From positions 1 to 64,000 of the forward strand of contig JAFVGZ010000025.1 in the NCBI GenBank assembly GCA_017478025.1: a DNA stretch of 64,000 bases. The letters are read 5' to 3'. The notes beneath the pieces were generated by a model that ran no database searches, had not been told where the DNA came from, and saw only the letters and a list, made by a program, of their open reading frames with translations. Of the stretch, positions 53,850 to 62,511 are shown piece after piece. Origin of the DNA: Prevotella sp. (GTDB taxonomy: Bacteria > Bacteroidota > Bacteroidia > Bacteroidales > Bacteroidaceae). Made by a program: the position numbers and the translations under genes. Within the stretch, counting starts at the first letter, position 1. Each line of letters starts with the position of its first letter.

Positions 53850-53887
53850 GAACTCCTTGGGACATCAGTTTCAGGGAGTTTTTTTTA
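53850..53887 (+). terminator. terminator of OmpA-family gene
   Basis: AACTCC (53851-53856) pairs with GGGAGTT (53874-53880), followed by a run of eight T (53879-53886). Confidence 0.85.
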
Positions 53888-53973
53888 TGTCCGTGCTTTA
53901 TGCCTTTTTCACCTGTACTTCGTGTCCCTCGGGCCTTCCTAAAACTCCCATAACAGAAAAAATAGGAAGATGT

Positions 53974-54005
53974 TTTGGTCGAATGAGAATAAAGTTGTAA
54001 ATTTG
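53974..54005 (+). promoter_or_regulatory. promoter of DUF3868/DUF5119 pair
   Basis: TTTG (53974-53977), a 20-bp spacer and TAAATTTG (53998-54005) give a predicted start near 54010. Confidence 0.75.
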
Positions 54006-54043
54006 CACACGAATAAATAGTATGTAAGCAGTCAGCGCAGTAA

Positions 54044-55726
54044 GTGTTTGAAGGACTAATACGACATATAAGAAGAAACGACATAGCCCGTTGCATGTTG
54101 CTTAGCAGTTTGTTGCTGTTGTCTTGTGTGGCAATGGCCCAGTCGCTTGGTGTGATCCGAACTGCGGAGGCGGGTAGGGATGGAGACTCAATTGCCGTTG
54201 TCTTGACACTAAATCCGGAGATGCTGGAGATGCCAGACGAGAATACGCTTACCGTATCGCCATGCATTGCGGCGCTGGGGGACACGGTTGTGCTTCCATC
54301 AATACATGTGATGGGACGCGAACCATACTATCGTTATGTGCGTCACGATGATGTGGGATTGCCTGTCAGGGACGGTGACAATGTGATATGGGCGAAGCGT
54401 CGCTATCGTCCGTTTATATATGTAAACAAGGTGAAGTATGAGGAGTGGATGCTACATGGCGTGCTGCTCATTACATTGTCGGAGCGTGACGGCTGCTGCA
54501 ATACGGTTGTTACATCAGCAGAGCGCAAGGAACTGGCGCAAATGACAGTCATTCCCGCACAATCGACCAAGGAGGTAATAACATCGGCACTGGCAGACAG
54601 GCTGAGCATTATGTTCCCTCTGGACTCTGTGACGATACACCCGGAACAGGGAAATAACCGTAGTGAGTTGGAAAAGATACGCTCTGGTCTGGAACGGGTG
54701 CGCAAGGATACGTCGGCAGTATTGAAACGCCTCACCGTAAAGGGCTACGCCTCGCCAGAGGGTAGGTATGACCACAACGAATTTCTGGCAAAGGGAAGAA
54801 CACAGAGCATTGCAGAGTATGTGATGCAGCACTTCGGCATGGGCAGTGACCAGATAGAGGTGCAATATGAGGCAGAGGACTGGGACGGACTGGCAGCGTG
54901 GATACGTGAGACCCCTACGAGTGTGTTGCCCCACCGCAGTGAGCTGCTCGCTATAGCCACAGGCATGATGGAGCCCGATGAGCGAGAGGCTGAGATGAAG
55001 CGACTCTATCCGCAGGAGTTCAGATATATGGTGCGTTACGCAATGCCGCAGTTGCGTCACACGGACTATCGCATAGAATATGTGCATCGCGACAATGTGG
55101 AGCACGTTGGCGAGACCGATACATTGTGGCAGATGCGCCTCGCGGGAGTGGTGCCGACACCCGTAGTGCCAAGAGTTAAGACATTCCGCACGGTGATGGC
55201 GGTGAAGACAAACCTGCTCTTTGATGCTGCGCTGGCACCCAATGTGGAGGTGGAGTTCACGCTGGATAAGAAGCAAAGGTGGAGCCTTATGGCTGAATAC
55301 TGGACTCCGTGGTACGTGTGGCACCATAACAGCCGCGCATACGAGATACAGACCTGGGGACTGGAGCTGCGCCGCTGGAACGGCAAATGCCGTGAGCGTA
55401 AGCCTGCCCTGACCGGTTCGTTCTGGGGAGCATACGCTGCCTTTGCGCGCTATGACCTGGAATGGAACAGCTCAGGTGACCAGGGAGAAGCCTACTCTGT
55501 CGGTATCACCTACGGACATTCGTGGCCTATACACCGCCACTGGAACTTCGAACTGTCTGCCAGCCTTGGTGCCTTCTACGGACCAAGACGACACTATGAG
55601 GGAGAGTTTAACGATACACATCTCATCTGGAAATACAACGGAACGGTGTTCTATGCAGGTCCTACCAAGTTGAAAGCCTCGCTTGTATGGCTGATAGGCA
55701 AGAAGAGGAAGGAGGGAACACGATGA
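54044..55726 (+). CDS. DUF3868/OmpA-like/DUF3575 outer-membrane protein
   Basis: The 560-residue protein starts at a GTG (54044) or at the ATG 54095 (MLLSSLLLLSCVAMAQ signal). After the signal come a DUF3868-like beta domain (about 35-160), a divergent OmpA C-terminal-like domain (about 215-275, KGYASPEGRYDHNEFLAKGR) and a C-terminal DUF3575 barrel-like region (about 375-560, VMAVKTNLLFDAALAPNVEVE). This architecture occurs in Bacteroidota fimbria/Mfa-type clusters. The next gene, a DUF5119 lipoprotein, overlaps by 4 nt (ATGA). A role in anchoring or assembling surface fibres is inferred; no fimbrillin gene is in the window. Confidence 0.8.
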   Translation: MFEGLIRHIRRNDIARCMLLSSLLLLSCVAMAQSLGVIRTAEAGRDGDSIAVVLTLNPEMLEMPDENTLTVSPCIAALGDTVVLPSIHVMGREPYYRYVRHDDVGLPVRDGDNVIWAKRRYRPFIYVNKVKYEEWMLHGVLLITLSERDGCCNTVVTSAERKELAQMTVIPAQSTKEVITSALADRLSIMFPLDSVTIHPEQGNNRSELEKIRSGLERVRKDTSAVLKRLTVKGYASPEGRYDHNEFLAKGRTQSIAEYVMQHFGMGSDQIEVQYEAEDWDGLAAWIRETPTSVLPHRSELLAIATGMMEPDEREAEMKRLYPQEFRYMVRYAMPQLRHTDYRIEYVHRDNVEHVGETDTLWQMRLAGVVPTPVVPRVKTFRTVMAVKTNLLFDAALAPNVEVEFTLDKKQRWSLMAEYWTPWYVWHHNSRAYEIQTWGLELRRWNGKCRERKPALTGSFWGAYAAFARYDLEWNSSGDQGEAYSVGITYGHSWPIHRHWNFELSASLGAFYGPRRHYEGEFNDTHLIWKYNGTVFYAGPTKLKASLVWLIGKKRKEGTR

Positions 55727-56859
55727 GGTATAAGGGAAACATATCTGTTCTCCGAGTGCTTTCTGTGCTGGGTGTAATGACTGTTATGATGATAGTCATG
55801 ACTGCTTGTCAGCGTCGTGACCTGGAGGTCTATGACGCGGGAACGGCACGCTTGCATATCTACACCGACTGGCTGACACACTTTGGAGATGTGCCCGACG
55901 AGATGACGCTACTGCTCTATGGCAGCGACAACAGGCTGATACGCTCCATAGAGAATCAGGAGGATCCTACATACATGACTATAGACCTGAAGGCTGGGGA
56001 ATACAGACTTATTATATTTAATGGAAATACCGATATTGATGCCTTCCCCAGTTTGAGGTTTGAGAACCTCTCGGATTTTGAGAAGGCCGCAGTCAGGGCA
56101 AAGATGATTACTACGCGTGCGCTGAAGAACTGGGATCAGGGAACACAGTATATGTGTGACCCGCTGGAGCCCTTCGGCTGCGCTCTGGATACAATCGTCA
56201 TCACTCCAGATATGCTGGAGCAGAGCCTTGTGTTCGTAGATTATAGGGACCGTGACAAACTGGAGAATAATTACACCGACATCAATTTCTATGAGGTCGT
56301 GGAACCCATGAGAACAAAGATAGAGGTGCGCGTGTTTATAAAGAAAGGCTTCAAATACTTGCGCTCCATGGAGGGCAACCTCTCCGGTATGGCCGATGGC
56401 TTCTATATGAACCGTGTGGATCGCACGCAGGAAACAGGTACGCTGCTCTTTGACACGTGGAGAATAGAGTCCATACCCGGTCAGATAGACCAGGGATGGG
56501 TGAAGACAACGCTCGACACTTGGGGACTGCCGTTTGGTAAGGAGATGGCAATAAACCGTGAAAGCACGGATAATATACTCAACCTCGCATTCCTGCTGAA
56601 CGGTAAGGATACGCGCGGTAACAACACGTTCACATTCTCTTACCCCGTAGGCAAGATTATGAAATACCTCACACCGACGGGAGATGCAATGACTAAGGCA
56701 GAGGCGCTGAAGCATATAGAGGTGGAGATAACCATTGACGGTGACTGGTCTCCGGAACTGCCTGATGTGGATCCCGACGAATCAACAAGCGGCGCGGGCT
56801 TTGATGCCCACGTGGCCGACTGGGAGGATGGCGGCACGATAAACCTGGGAGGATTCTGA
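55723..56859 (+). CDS. DUF5119 lipoprotein (FimB/Mfa2-like)
   Basis: About 378 residues starting in the ATGA overlap with the preceding gene (55723). The signal ends at lipobox MTAC (about 26). The remainder resembles DUF5119/Mfa-type proteins: an N-terminal transthyretin-like half (LRLHIYTDW-type strand, ARLHIYTDWLTHFGDVP, MTLLLYGSDNRLI) and a second beta-rich half (IEVRVFIKKGFKYLRSMEGN). The extreme C-terminus is Asp/Ser/Gly rich (DPDESTSGAGFDAHVADWEDGG). Mfa2/FimB proteins anchor fimbriae on the outer membrane, so this pair may hold a fibre whose subunit is encoded elsewhere. A hairpin at 56915-56940 follows. Confidence 0.78.
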   Translation: MRYKGNISVLRVLSVLGVMTVMMIVMTACQRRDLEVYDAGTARLHIYTDWLTHFGDVPDEMTLLLYGSDNRLIRSIENQEDPTYMTIDLKAGEYRLIIFNGNTDIDAFPSLRFENLSDFEKAAVRAKMITTRALKNWDQGTQYMCDPLEPFGCALDTIVITPDMLEQSLVFVDYRDRDKLENNYTDINFYEVVEPMRTKIEVRVFIKKGFKYLRSMEGNLSGMADGFYMNRVDRTQETGTLLFDTWRIESIPGQIDQGWVKTTLDTWGLPFGKEMAINRESTDNILNLAFLLNGKDTRGNNTFTFSYPVGKIMKYLTPTGDAMTKAEALKHIEVEITIDGDWSPELPDVDPDESTSGAGFDAHVADWEDGGTINLGGF

Positions 56860-56914
56860 GAACAGACAGGAATCCGAATGGGGAAGGGACAGAAATTAGT
56901 ATAATTATCATAAT

Positions 56915-56940
56915 TGAGCCCACTTTAAAAAGTGGACTCA
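56915..56940 (+). terminator. possible terminator after DUF5119 gene
   Basis: TGAGCCCACTTT (56915-56926) pairs with AAAGTGGACTCA (56929-56940), with one C-A mismatch. It is followed by TAATT rather than a full T run. Confidence 0.55.
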
Positions 56941-56953
56941 TAATTCAAGTTTC

Positions 56954-56996
56954 GCCCTGAAAGGGCAAAAGCATATAGCACAGGGCAGCGCCCTGG
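56954..56996. repeat. GCCCT/CCCTGGG hairpin repeat, third location
   Basis: GCCCTGAAAGGGC (56954-56966) and CAGGGC-AGC-GCCCTG (56981-56995), matching the palindromes at 25976 and 26117. This type of repeat is common between genes in Bacteroidota. Confidence 0.8.
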
Positions 56997-57147
56997 GTTT
57001 TAATGTGATGTGTAAACACACCCTGAAGGGGCAGCAGAAACAATTAACGATAAAAACTCATTCGCTTTGGGTTGATGTTTCTGTTGCCCTTTCTTTTTAC
57101 CGGTCACCAATATTTGGATTTATATCTGCTTATTCCAGCAACGAACA

Positions 57148-57310
57148 CCGAGGCTGGGGACGTGGGTGTCCTTGCCCGCGACAAAAACGGTTTGACCTCT
57201 CTGTCCCGTAAGGGGTGCCTCTTATCCCAGATCCCTCATCTCTCATCCCTTACTGTGTCATTGCCGCTTTGCGGCATCGCGGGCGAGGACGCCCACGTCC
57301 CCGGCTTCGG
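57148..57310. repeat. 163-bp element with 34-bp inverted ends
   Basis: 57148-57181 and 57277-57310 are reverse complements at 30 of 34 positions (arms contain GGGGACGTGGG and GCCCGCGA). Between them lie CTCATC repeats and a GCCGC/GCGGC hairpin. No gene is present. It could be a small non-autonomous mobile element. Confidence 0.7.
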
Positions 57311-57428
57311 TACTCATGGTATGCGTAAAAGTGAGTACATCATATTGAACACCTTATTTCGCTAACAAGGCCGTGTAACACCTTTTGTGCGCGTTGGTAA
57401 AACAGGGTGGCTGACAGTTACCTGCGTT

Positions 57429-57640
57429 ATTACCACAGTGTGGTAATCCAGTTACCAAGCCTTGGTAATCCAGTTACCAACCTTTGGTAATCGGTTTACC
57501 AACCTTTGGTAATCGGTTTACCAAAGGTTGGCGTGAGTTTGGTAAACGGTTTACCAAAGTATGGCATAAGCTTGGTAATCGGTTTACCAAGCCATTGGTA
57601 ATCGGTTTTCCAAAGTATGGCATGAGCTTGGTAAAATGAC
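57429..57640. repeat. degenerate 22-bp array of ACCAA-TTGGT palindromes
   Basis: Units start at 57429, 57451, 57473 and 57495 with 22-bp period, followed by four or five more degenerate units to about 57640, some with longer loops (GTTTACCAAAGTATGGCATAA, given in part). Same family as 14876-14960. At 57678-57740, AATTCGTGYAATTCGCG occurs twice, 42 bp apart. No gene is seen in 56860-57828. Confidence 0.85.
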
Positions 57641-57828
57641 GCACGGACACTATCGTACACTCTATTTGTGTAGGAATAATTCGTGCAATTCGCGTATTTC
57701 GCGGTAAAGAAAACATCGCAATTCGTGTAATTCGCGGTAAGGAGAGCCGAGTGGTTTGCGTTAGGGGTGAGAGCTGCTGTCTGTGGTAGAAGAAATATAT
57801 TGTGCCCAGTTTTCAATAAAAGTGCCGG

Positions 57829-60240
57829 ATGTGCGTTAGTTATGTGAAGAAGACTGACGTGAAATTGAAAAGACTATACCTTATTATATTATTAATATGC
57901 TGCGTGACGGTGGCCGGCGCGCAGGATTTTGTATTGTCCGGCAGGGTGACCGATGCCGACGAGAACCCCGTGGAGCTGGCGTCGGTGACGTGTGTTCAGC
58001 AGGGCAGGGCCACTATGACCAACCTCAAGGGCGAGTTTCTGCTTACCCTGTCGAGTGCCGACTCGGTGGTTGTAAAGTTCTCCATGATAGGCTATAAGAC
58101 CAAGACGCGTGTGCTGCGCCGTCCCAAGGGCAGGCAGAGACTGCTCATCACGCTCTATGACGACGAGACGGTGCTGGATGATGTCACCGTGACAGAGAAG
58201 AAAAGGCAGACGGGCTCCACGGAGGAGCTGGACGTGAAGGATATGACGCTCGCTCCGTCGGTGACGGGCAATGCGGTGGAAGAGATGATACAGACGCAGG
58301 CCGGCGTAACATCTCACAACGAACTGTCATCACAATACAACGTGCGAGGCGGATCGTTTGATGAGAACCTCGTGTATATCAACGATGTAGAGGTGTATCG
58401 TCCGTTCCTCGTTCGCTCAGGACAGCAGGAAGGACTGTCTATCATCAACGCCGATATGGTGGAGAGCCTGCGCTTCTCTACCGGCGGTTATGAGGCAAAA
58501 TATGGCGACAGAATGTCTTCGGTGCTCGATATTACCTACCACCGTCCGCAGAAGACAGAGGCAACGCTCAATGCCAGCCTGCTCGGAGGAAGTGCATATC
58601 TGGGCTTCGGCAACAAGAAATTCTCATGGGCCAACGGCGTGAGATACAAGCAGACGAAGGCGTTGCTGAAGACCTTTGACACCACAGGCGAGTATGACCC
58701 GCAGTTCATAGACTGGCAGACATACCTGTCCTGGCGCCCCAACAAGAGGTGGCAGCTGGACTTCATCGGAGATATATCACAGTCGAAGTACAATTTCAAC
58801 CCCAAGGACAGAGAGACAACATTCGGCACACAGGAGAACCTGAAAGCCTTCAAGGTATATTTCGACGGTAAGGAGCGTGACCTCTTCCGCACGTTCTTCG
58901 GCACGATGACGCTGAAGAGGGTATTCAATGACAGCCTCTCTCTGTCGCTCATTGGCTCCGCCTTCCACACCAAAGAGCAGGAGACCTACGACATACAGGG
59001 CCAGTACTGGCTGACACAGACGGAGACTCAGAGCAATCTGGGCGTGGGAACATACATGGAATATGCCCGTAACTACCTGACCGCAACGGTGGGCAGCGTG
59101 AAGCTGAAGCTGAACAAACGTCTGAAGAAACATGACATCGAGGCTGCCGCATCGCTCAGATGGGAGAGGATAGAGGAGAATAGCAGAGAGTATGAGATGC
59201 GTGACTCCTCGGGATATGTGATGCCGCATACGGGTGAAGACCTGAAGATGATATATACTCTCGCGGCGCGAAACAAACTGACAGCCAACCGCTTTGAGCT
59301 GTACGTGCAGGACTCATGGAAGTTCTCTTCGCCCCAGCAGACGAATTTCTACACGTTGAACTACGGCCTGCGCTTCTCAAGATGGTCATTCAACAAAGAG
59401 AGCATCGTATCGCCGAGGGCATCGCTGGCGGTCATACCACACTGGAATGAGAACACCACGCTGCGTTTTGCTGCGGGACTGTACTATCAGGCACCGTTCT
59501 TCAAAGAACTGCGCGACACCACTACCATAAGCGGTGTGACCATAGCCACGCTCAACAACAAGATAAAGTCGCAGCGAAGCATACACTTCATTGCGGCGTA
59601 TGACTACCGTTTCAAGTTCGGGCAGAGACCGTTTAAGTTTACTGCTGAGGCGTACTATAAGGCGCTGTCGAACCTGATACCGTATAGCGTGAACAATATG
59701 AAGATAACCTACAACGGTATCAACGAATGCTCGGGATATATCGCAGGTATAGATTTCAAACTGTATGGAGAGTTCGTACCGGGTACCGACTCATGGATTA
59801 CGTTCTCGCTGATGAAGACCGGAATGGACTATAGAGGCCAGACGATACCGCTGCCTACGGACCAGCGATATGCCGTGAACCTCTTCTTCACCGACTATTT
59901 CCCCGGTACGGACCGCTGGAGGATGGTGCTGAAGCTGGCATTCTCAGACGGATTGCCGTTCGGACCGCCGCATACCGACAACAAGCGTCAGAGCTTCAGG
60001 GCTCCGGCATATCAGAGAGTGGATATCGGTATGAGCTTCAGGGCGTATAAGAGACCCAATCAGGAGACGAAACGCTTCTGCCTGAAGAATGTATGGGTGG
60101 GCCTGGACTGCCTGAATCTGCTGGGACATAATAACGTGAACTCATACTATTGGGTGACGGATGTGACAAATCATCAGTATGCTGTGCCGAACTATCTGAC
60201 AGGAAGACAGCTGAACGGAAGAGTGTCGCTGGAGTTTTAG
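57829..60240 (+). CDS. TonB-dependent receptor with carboxypeptidase-like N-terminal domain
   Basis: The 803-residue protein has a signal sequence (LYLIILLICCVTVAGAQ), a carboxypeptidase-D regulatory-like domain (about 30-105, FVLSGRVTDADENPVELASV), a plug (about 125-240, VEEMIQTQAGVTSHNELSSQ, YNVRGGSFDENLVYINDVEV) and a barrel ending LNGRVSLEF. It is a SusC-related TonB-dependent transporter, but it lacks a SusD partner and is shorter than typical SusC, so the ligand is unknown. Start options are ATG 57829, GTG 57844 and GTG 57859; the latter two sit closer to the signal. No promoter match is seen; the long upstream gap is full of repeats. Confidence 0.9.
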   Translation: MCVSYVKKTDVKLKRLYLIILLICCVTVAGAQDFVLSGRVTDADENPVELASVTCVQQGRATMTNLKGEFLLTLSSADSVVVKFSMIGYKTKTRVLRRPKGRQRLLITLYDDETVLDDVTVTEKKRQTGSTEELDVKDMTLAPSVTGNAVEEMIQTQAGVTSHNELSSQYNVRGGSFDENLVYINDVEVYRPFLVRSGQQEGLSIINADMVESLRFSTGGYEAKYGDRMSSVLDITYHRPQKTEATLNASLLGGSAYLGFGNKKFSWANGVRYKQTKALLKTFDTTGEYDPQFIDWQTYLSWRPNKRWQLDFIGDISQSKYNFNPKDRETTFGTQENLKAFKVYFDGKERDLFRTFFGTMTLKRVFNDSLSLSLIGSAFHTKEQETYDIQGQYWLTQTETQSNLGVGTYMEYARNYLTATVGSVKLKLNKRLKKHDIEAAASLRWERIEENSREYEMRDSSGYVMPHTGEDLKMIYTLAARNKLTANRFELYVQDSWKFSSPQQTNFYTLNYGLRFSRWSFNKESIVSPRASLAVIPHWNENTTLRFAAGLYYQAPFFKELRDTTTISGVTIATLNNKIKSQRSIHFIAAYDYRFKFGQRPFKFTAEAYYKALSNLIPYSVNNMKITYNGINECSGYIAGIDFKLYGEFVPGTDSWITFSLMKTGMDYRGQTIPLPTDQRYAVNLFFTDYFPGTDRWRMVLKLAFSDGLPFGPPHTDNKRQSFRAPAYQRVDIGMSFRAYKRPNQETKRFCLKNVWVGLDCLNLLGHNNVNSYYWVTDVTNHQYAVPNYLTGRQLNGRVSLEF

Positions 60241-60251
60241 AAGGGGCAGGG

Positions 60252-60298
60252 TTTTCCGGAGATTCCGGATTTTCCGGGTTATCCGGTATTTCTGGGTT
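60252..60298. repeat. 9-bp tandem repeat after TonB receptor
   Basis: Five units of a TTTTCCGGA-type nonamer in register (TTTTCCGGA, GATTCCGGA, TTTTCCGGG, TTATCCGGT, ATTTCTGGG) just past the receptor stop. Confidence 0.8.
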
Positions 60299-60314
60299 TT
60301 TGTAAATTGTAAAT

Positions 60315-60851
60315 GTGAATGATCTTTTAAAAGAAATAAAGCAGTCGTTCCGGCTGTATATGGACGGTGCACGTGCCCAGTCGCTGCGCGAGAAGGGCGT
60401 GCAGTATCATCTGAACTGGGGTGTGTCGTTAGGACATCTTCAGGAGATGGCGCGTGACTATGAGCCGTCACATGACCTTGCTGCTGCCCTGTGGCAGGAG
60501 AATGTGAGGGAGTGCAAGATACTGGCAACGATGCTGATGCCTGCTGATGCGATGCCCGAAGAGGAGGCGCGACAGTGGATAGCTGATACGCCGACGCAAG
60601 AGGTGGCGGAGATTGGAACGATGGCGCTTTATAGCCGGCTGCCGTATGCAAAGGAGCTCGCTCTGTCGTTGGTGGATAAGGAGGAGGCTATTGAGCAACT
60701 GCACGGTTGGTGCATTCTGGTGCGCCTTTTATCGCAGGGCATGACGCTGGCCGCTGATGAGCAGCAGCACGTGAAGGAGAAGGCTGCCGAGGTAATGAAA
60801 AGCGGAAACCCGGGGCTGATGAGGCAGGCGAGCAGGGTTGTGGCTGAGTGA
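60315..60851 (+). CDS. AlkD-like HEAT repeat protein
   Basis: The 178-residue helical protein starts at a GTG (MNDLLKEIKQSFRLYMDG). It resembles the short Bacteroidota branch of DNA alkylation repair (AlkD-like) HEAT proteins: segments HLQEMARDYEPSHDLAAALWQ and VRECKILATMLMPADAMPEE match the GHxxLAxxLW and REVKILA patterns of that family. True AlkD glycosylases are larger (about 230 residues), and whether this short form acts on DNA is unknown. It is cytoplasmic. A CCCGCAGG/CCTGCGGG hairpin begins 5 nt after the stop. Confidence 0.75.
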   Translation: MNDLLKEIKQSFRLYMDGARAQSLREKGVQYHLNWGVSLGHLQEMARDYEPSHDLAAALWQENVRECKILATMLMPADAMPEEEARQWIADTPTQEVAEIGTMALYSRLPYAKELALSLVDKEEAIEQLHGWCILVRLLSQGMTLAADEQQHVKEKAAEVMKSGNPGLMRQASRVVAE

Positions 60852-60855
60852 GAGA

Positions 60856-61004
60856 CCCGCAGGAGAGCCTGCGGGAACGGTGGCTAAGGTAAGGGAGAAA
60901 GGCGTGATGAGGGCAGCTGAGAGCGCTGACTAAGACAAATGATAGGCGTGATGAGGGCAGCTGAGAGTGCTGGCAAAGGTAAGGGAAAGGCGTGATGATG
61001 GCTG
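60856..61004. repeat. hairpin and 44-bp tandem repeat 3' of the HEAT gene
   Basis: CCCGCAGG-AGAG-CCTGCGGG (60856-60875) is a perfect hairpin. GGCGTGATGA-type units begin at 60901, 60945 and 60989 (44-bp period); flanking CGGGAACGGTGGCT occurs at about 60872 and 61007. The rest of the 318-bp gap holds the serS promoter. Confidence 0.85.
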
Positions 61005-61053
61005 TCGGGAACGGTGGCTGAGTGAGGGTTAGAGTGCGAAGATTGAAAAAAAG

Positions 61054-61085
61054 TTTGTGTGTTTCAAAGTTTATTTGTAATTTTG
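61054..61085 (+). promoter_or_regulatory. serS promoter
   Basis: TTTG (61054-61057), a 20-bp spacer and TAATTTTG (61078-61085) give a predicted start near 61090 and a leader of about 80 nt containing CACGCGTGCGCG. Confidence 0.8.
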
Positions 61086-61170
61086 CATTTTGATTATAAC
61101 TCTAATGTACACGCGTGCGCGTTGACGCGTTAAGTTGGTTAGAAATACAAAAGATTAAAGAAACATACAG

Positions 61171-62490
61171 ATGCTTACATTAAAACTTATTACAGAAGAG
61201 AAGGCTCGCGTTATTGCCGGGCTGGAGAAGAAACATTTCCCTAATGCTGCGGAGGCAATAGAGAAGGTTCTTTCTACAGACAAGGCTCGCCGTGAGACTC
61301 AGCAGGCACTCGATGCGTGTCTGTCAGAACAGAAGAAGGCTGCTGCAGAGATTGGGAAACTGATGAAGCAGGGCGACAAGGCCGCAGCTGAGGCAGCAAA
61401 GGAAACCGTAGCTGAGCTGAAAGAGAAGAGCAAAGGACTGGAGACAGCAAAGGCACAGGCCGAACAGGATCTGGTGACGCTGCTTTGCCAGATACCAAAT
61501 ATACCATACGACGAGGTGCCTGAGGGCTTTGGCGCTGAGGACAACCATGTGGTGAAGAGCAACCTGCGTGAGTGTACGCCAAACGATACCGTTGGTAACT
61601 GGGATGTGAACCCATCGCTAGGCATTGCAAACCCACTGCCACACTGGGAGTTGGCAAAGAAATATAACCTGATAGACTTTGACCTCGGCGTGAAGATAAC
61701 AGGTGCAGGCTTCCCTGTGTATATAGGTAAGGGAGCACGCCTGCAAAGAGCGCTCATCAATTTCTTCCTCGATGAGGCTCGCGCAGCAGGATATACGGAG
61801 ATTATGCCGCCTACGGTGGTGAATCAGGCTTCAGGATACGGCACGGGTCAGCTGCCTGATAAGGAGGGACAGATGTACCACTGCGAGGTGGATGACCTGT
61901 ATCTCATTCCTACGGCAGAGGTACCGGTGACAAACATCTACCGCGATGTGATACTGGATGAGAAGGATCTGCCCATTAAGAACTGCGCCTACACCCAGTG
62001 CTTCCGCAGAGAGGCCGGCTCATACGGCAAAGATGTGCGCGGCCTGAACAGACTGCATGAGTTCTCAAAGATAGAGATTGTACGCATAGACAAGCCGGAG
62101 CACTCTAAGGAGAGCCACAAGGAGATGCTGGAGCACGTAGAAGGACTGCTGAAGAAACTCGAGCTGCCATACCGCGTGCTGCTGCTCTGCGGTGGTGACC
62201 AGAGCTTTACTTCCAGCATCTGCTATGACTTTGAGGTATATAGCGAGGCACAGGGCAGATGGCTTGAGGTGTCATCAGTATCTAATTTTGACACATACCA
62301 GGCAAACCGCCTGAAGTGCCGTTACCGTAACAGCGAGACAAAGAAACCGGAACTGTGTCATACCCTCAACGGTTCAGCTCTCGCACTGCCCCGCATCGTG
62401 GCTGCACTGTTGGAAAACAATCAGACAGAGCAGGGTATAAGAATACCAAAAGCCCTCGTGCCATATATGGGTATGGAGATGATAGACTAA
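61171..62490 (+). CDS. serS: seryl-tRNA synthetase
   Basis: The 439-residue class II synthetase charges tRNA-Ser (and tRNA-Sec if present). Residues 25-110 form the long antiparallel coiled coil that grips the tRNA extra arm (ETQQALDACLSEQKKAAAEI). The catalytic core has motif 2 (YTQCFRREAGSYGKDVRGL, near 275-293), and motif 3 (HTLNGSALALPRIVAALLEN). Full family length. It has its own promoter. The next gene starts 21 nt after its stop, so the fused flavoprotein may be cotranscribed. Confidence 0.97.
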   Translation: MLTLKLITEEKARVIAGLEKKHFPNAAEAIEKVLSTDKARRETQQALDACLSEQKKAAAEIGKLMKQGDKAAAEAAKETVAELKEKSKGLETAKAQAEQDLVTLLCQIPNIPYDEVPEGFGAEDNHVVKSNLRECTPNDTVGNWDVNPSLGIANPLPHWELAKKYNLIDFDLGVKITGAGFPVYIGKGARLQRALINFFLDEARAAGYTEIMPPTVVNQASGYGTGQLPDKEGQMYHCEVDDLYLIPTAEVPVTNIYRDVILDEKDLPIKNCAYTQCFRREAGSYGKDVRGLNRLHEFSKIEIVRIDKPEHSKESHKEMLEHVEGLLKKLELPYRVLLLCGGDQSFTSSICYDFEVYSEAQGRWLEVSSVSNFDTYQANRLKCRYRNSETKKPELCHTLNGSALALPRIVAALLENNQTEQGIRIPKALVPYMGMEMID

Positions 62491-62511
62491 AAGAAAACAT
62501 ACAAAGACATT

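Noticed and set aside
56860-57828. Hidden gene or transposase remnant in the 970-bp gap
   Set aside because: All frames are short, and translated pieces show no transposase motif; the gap is explained by repeats.
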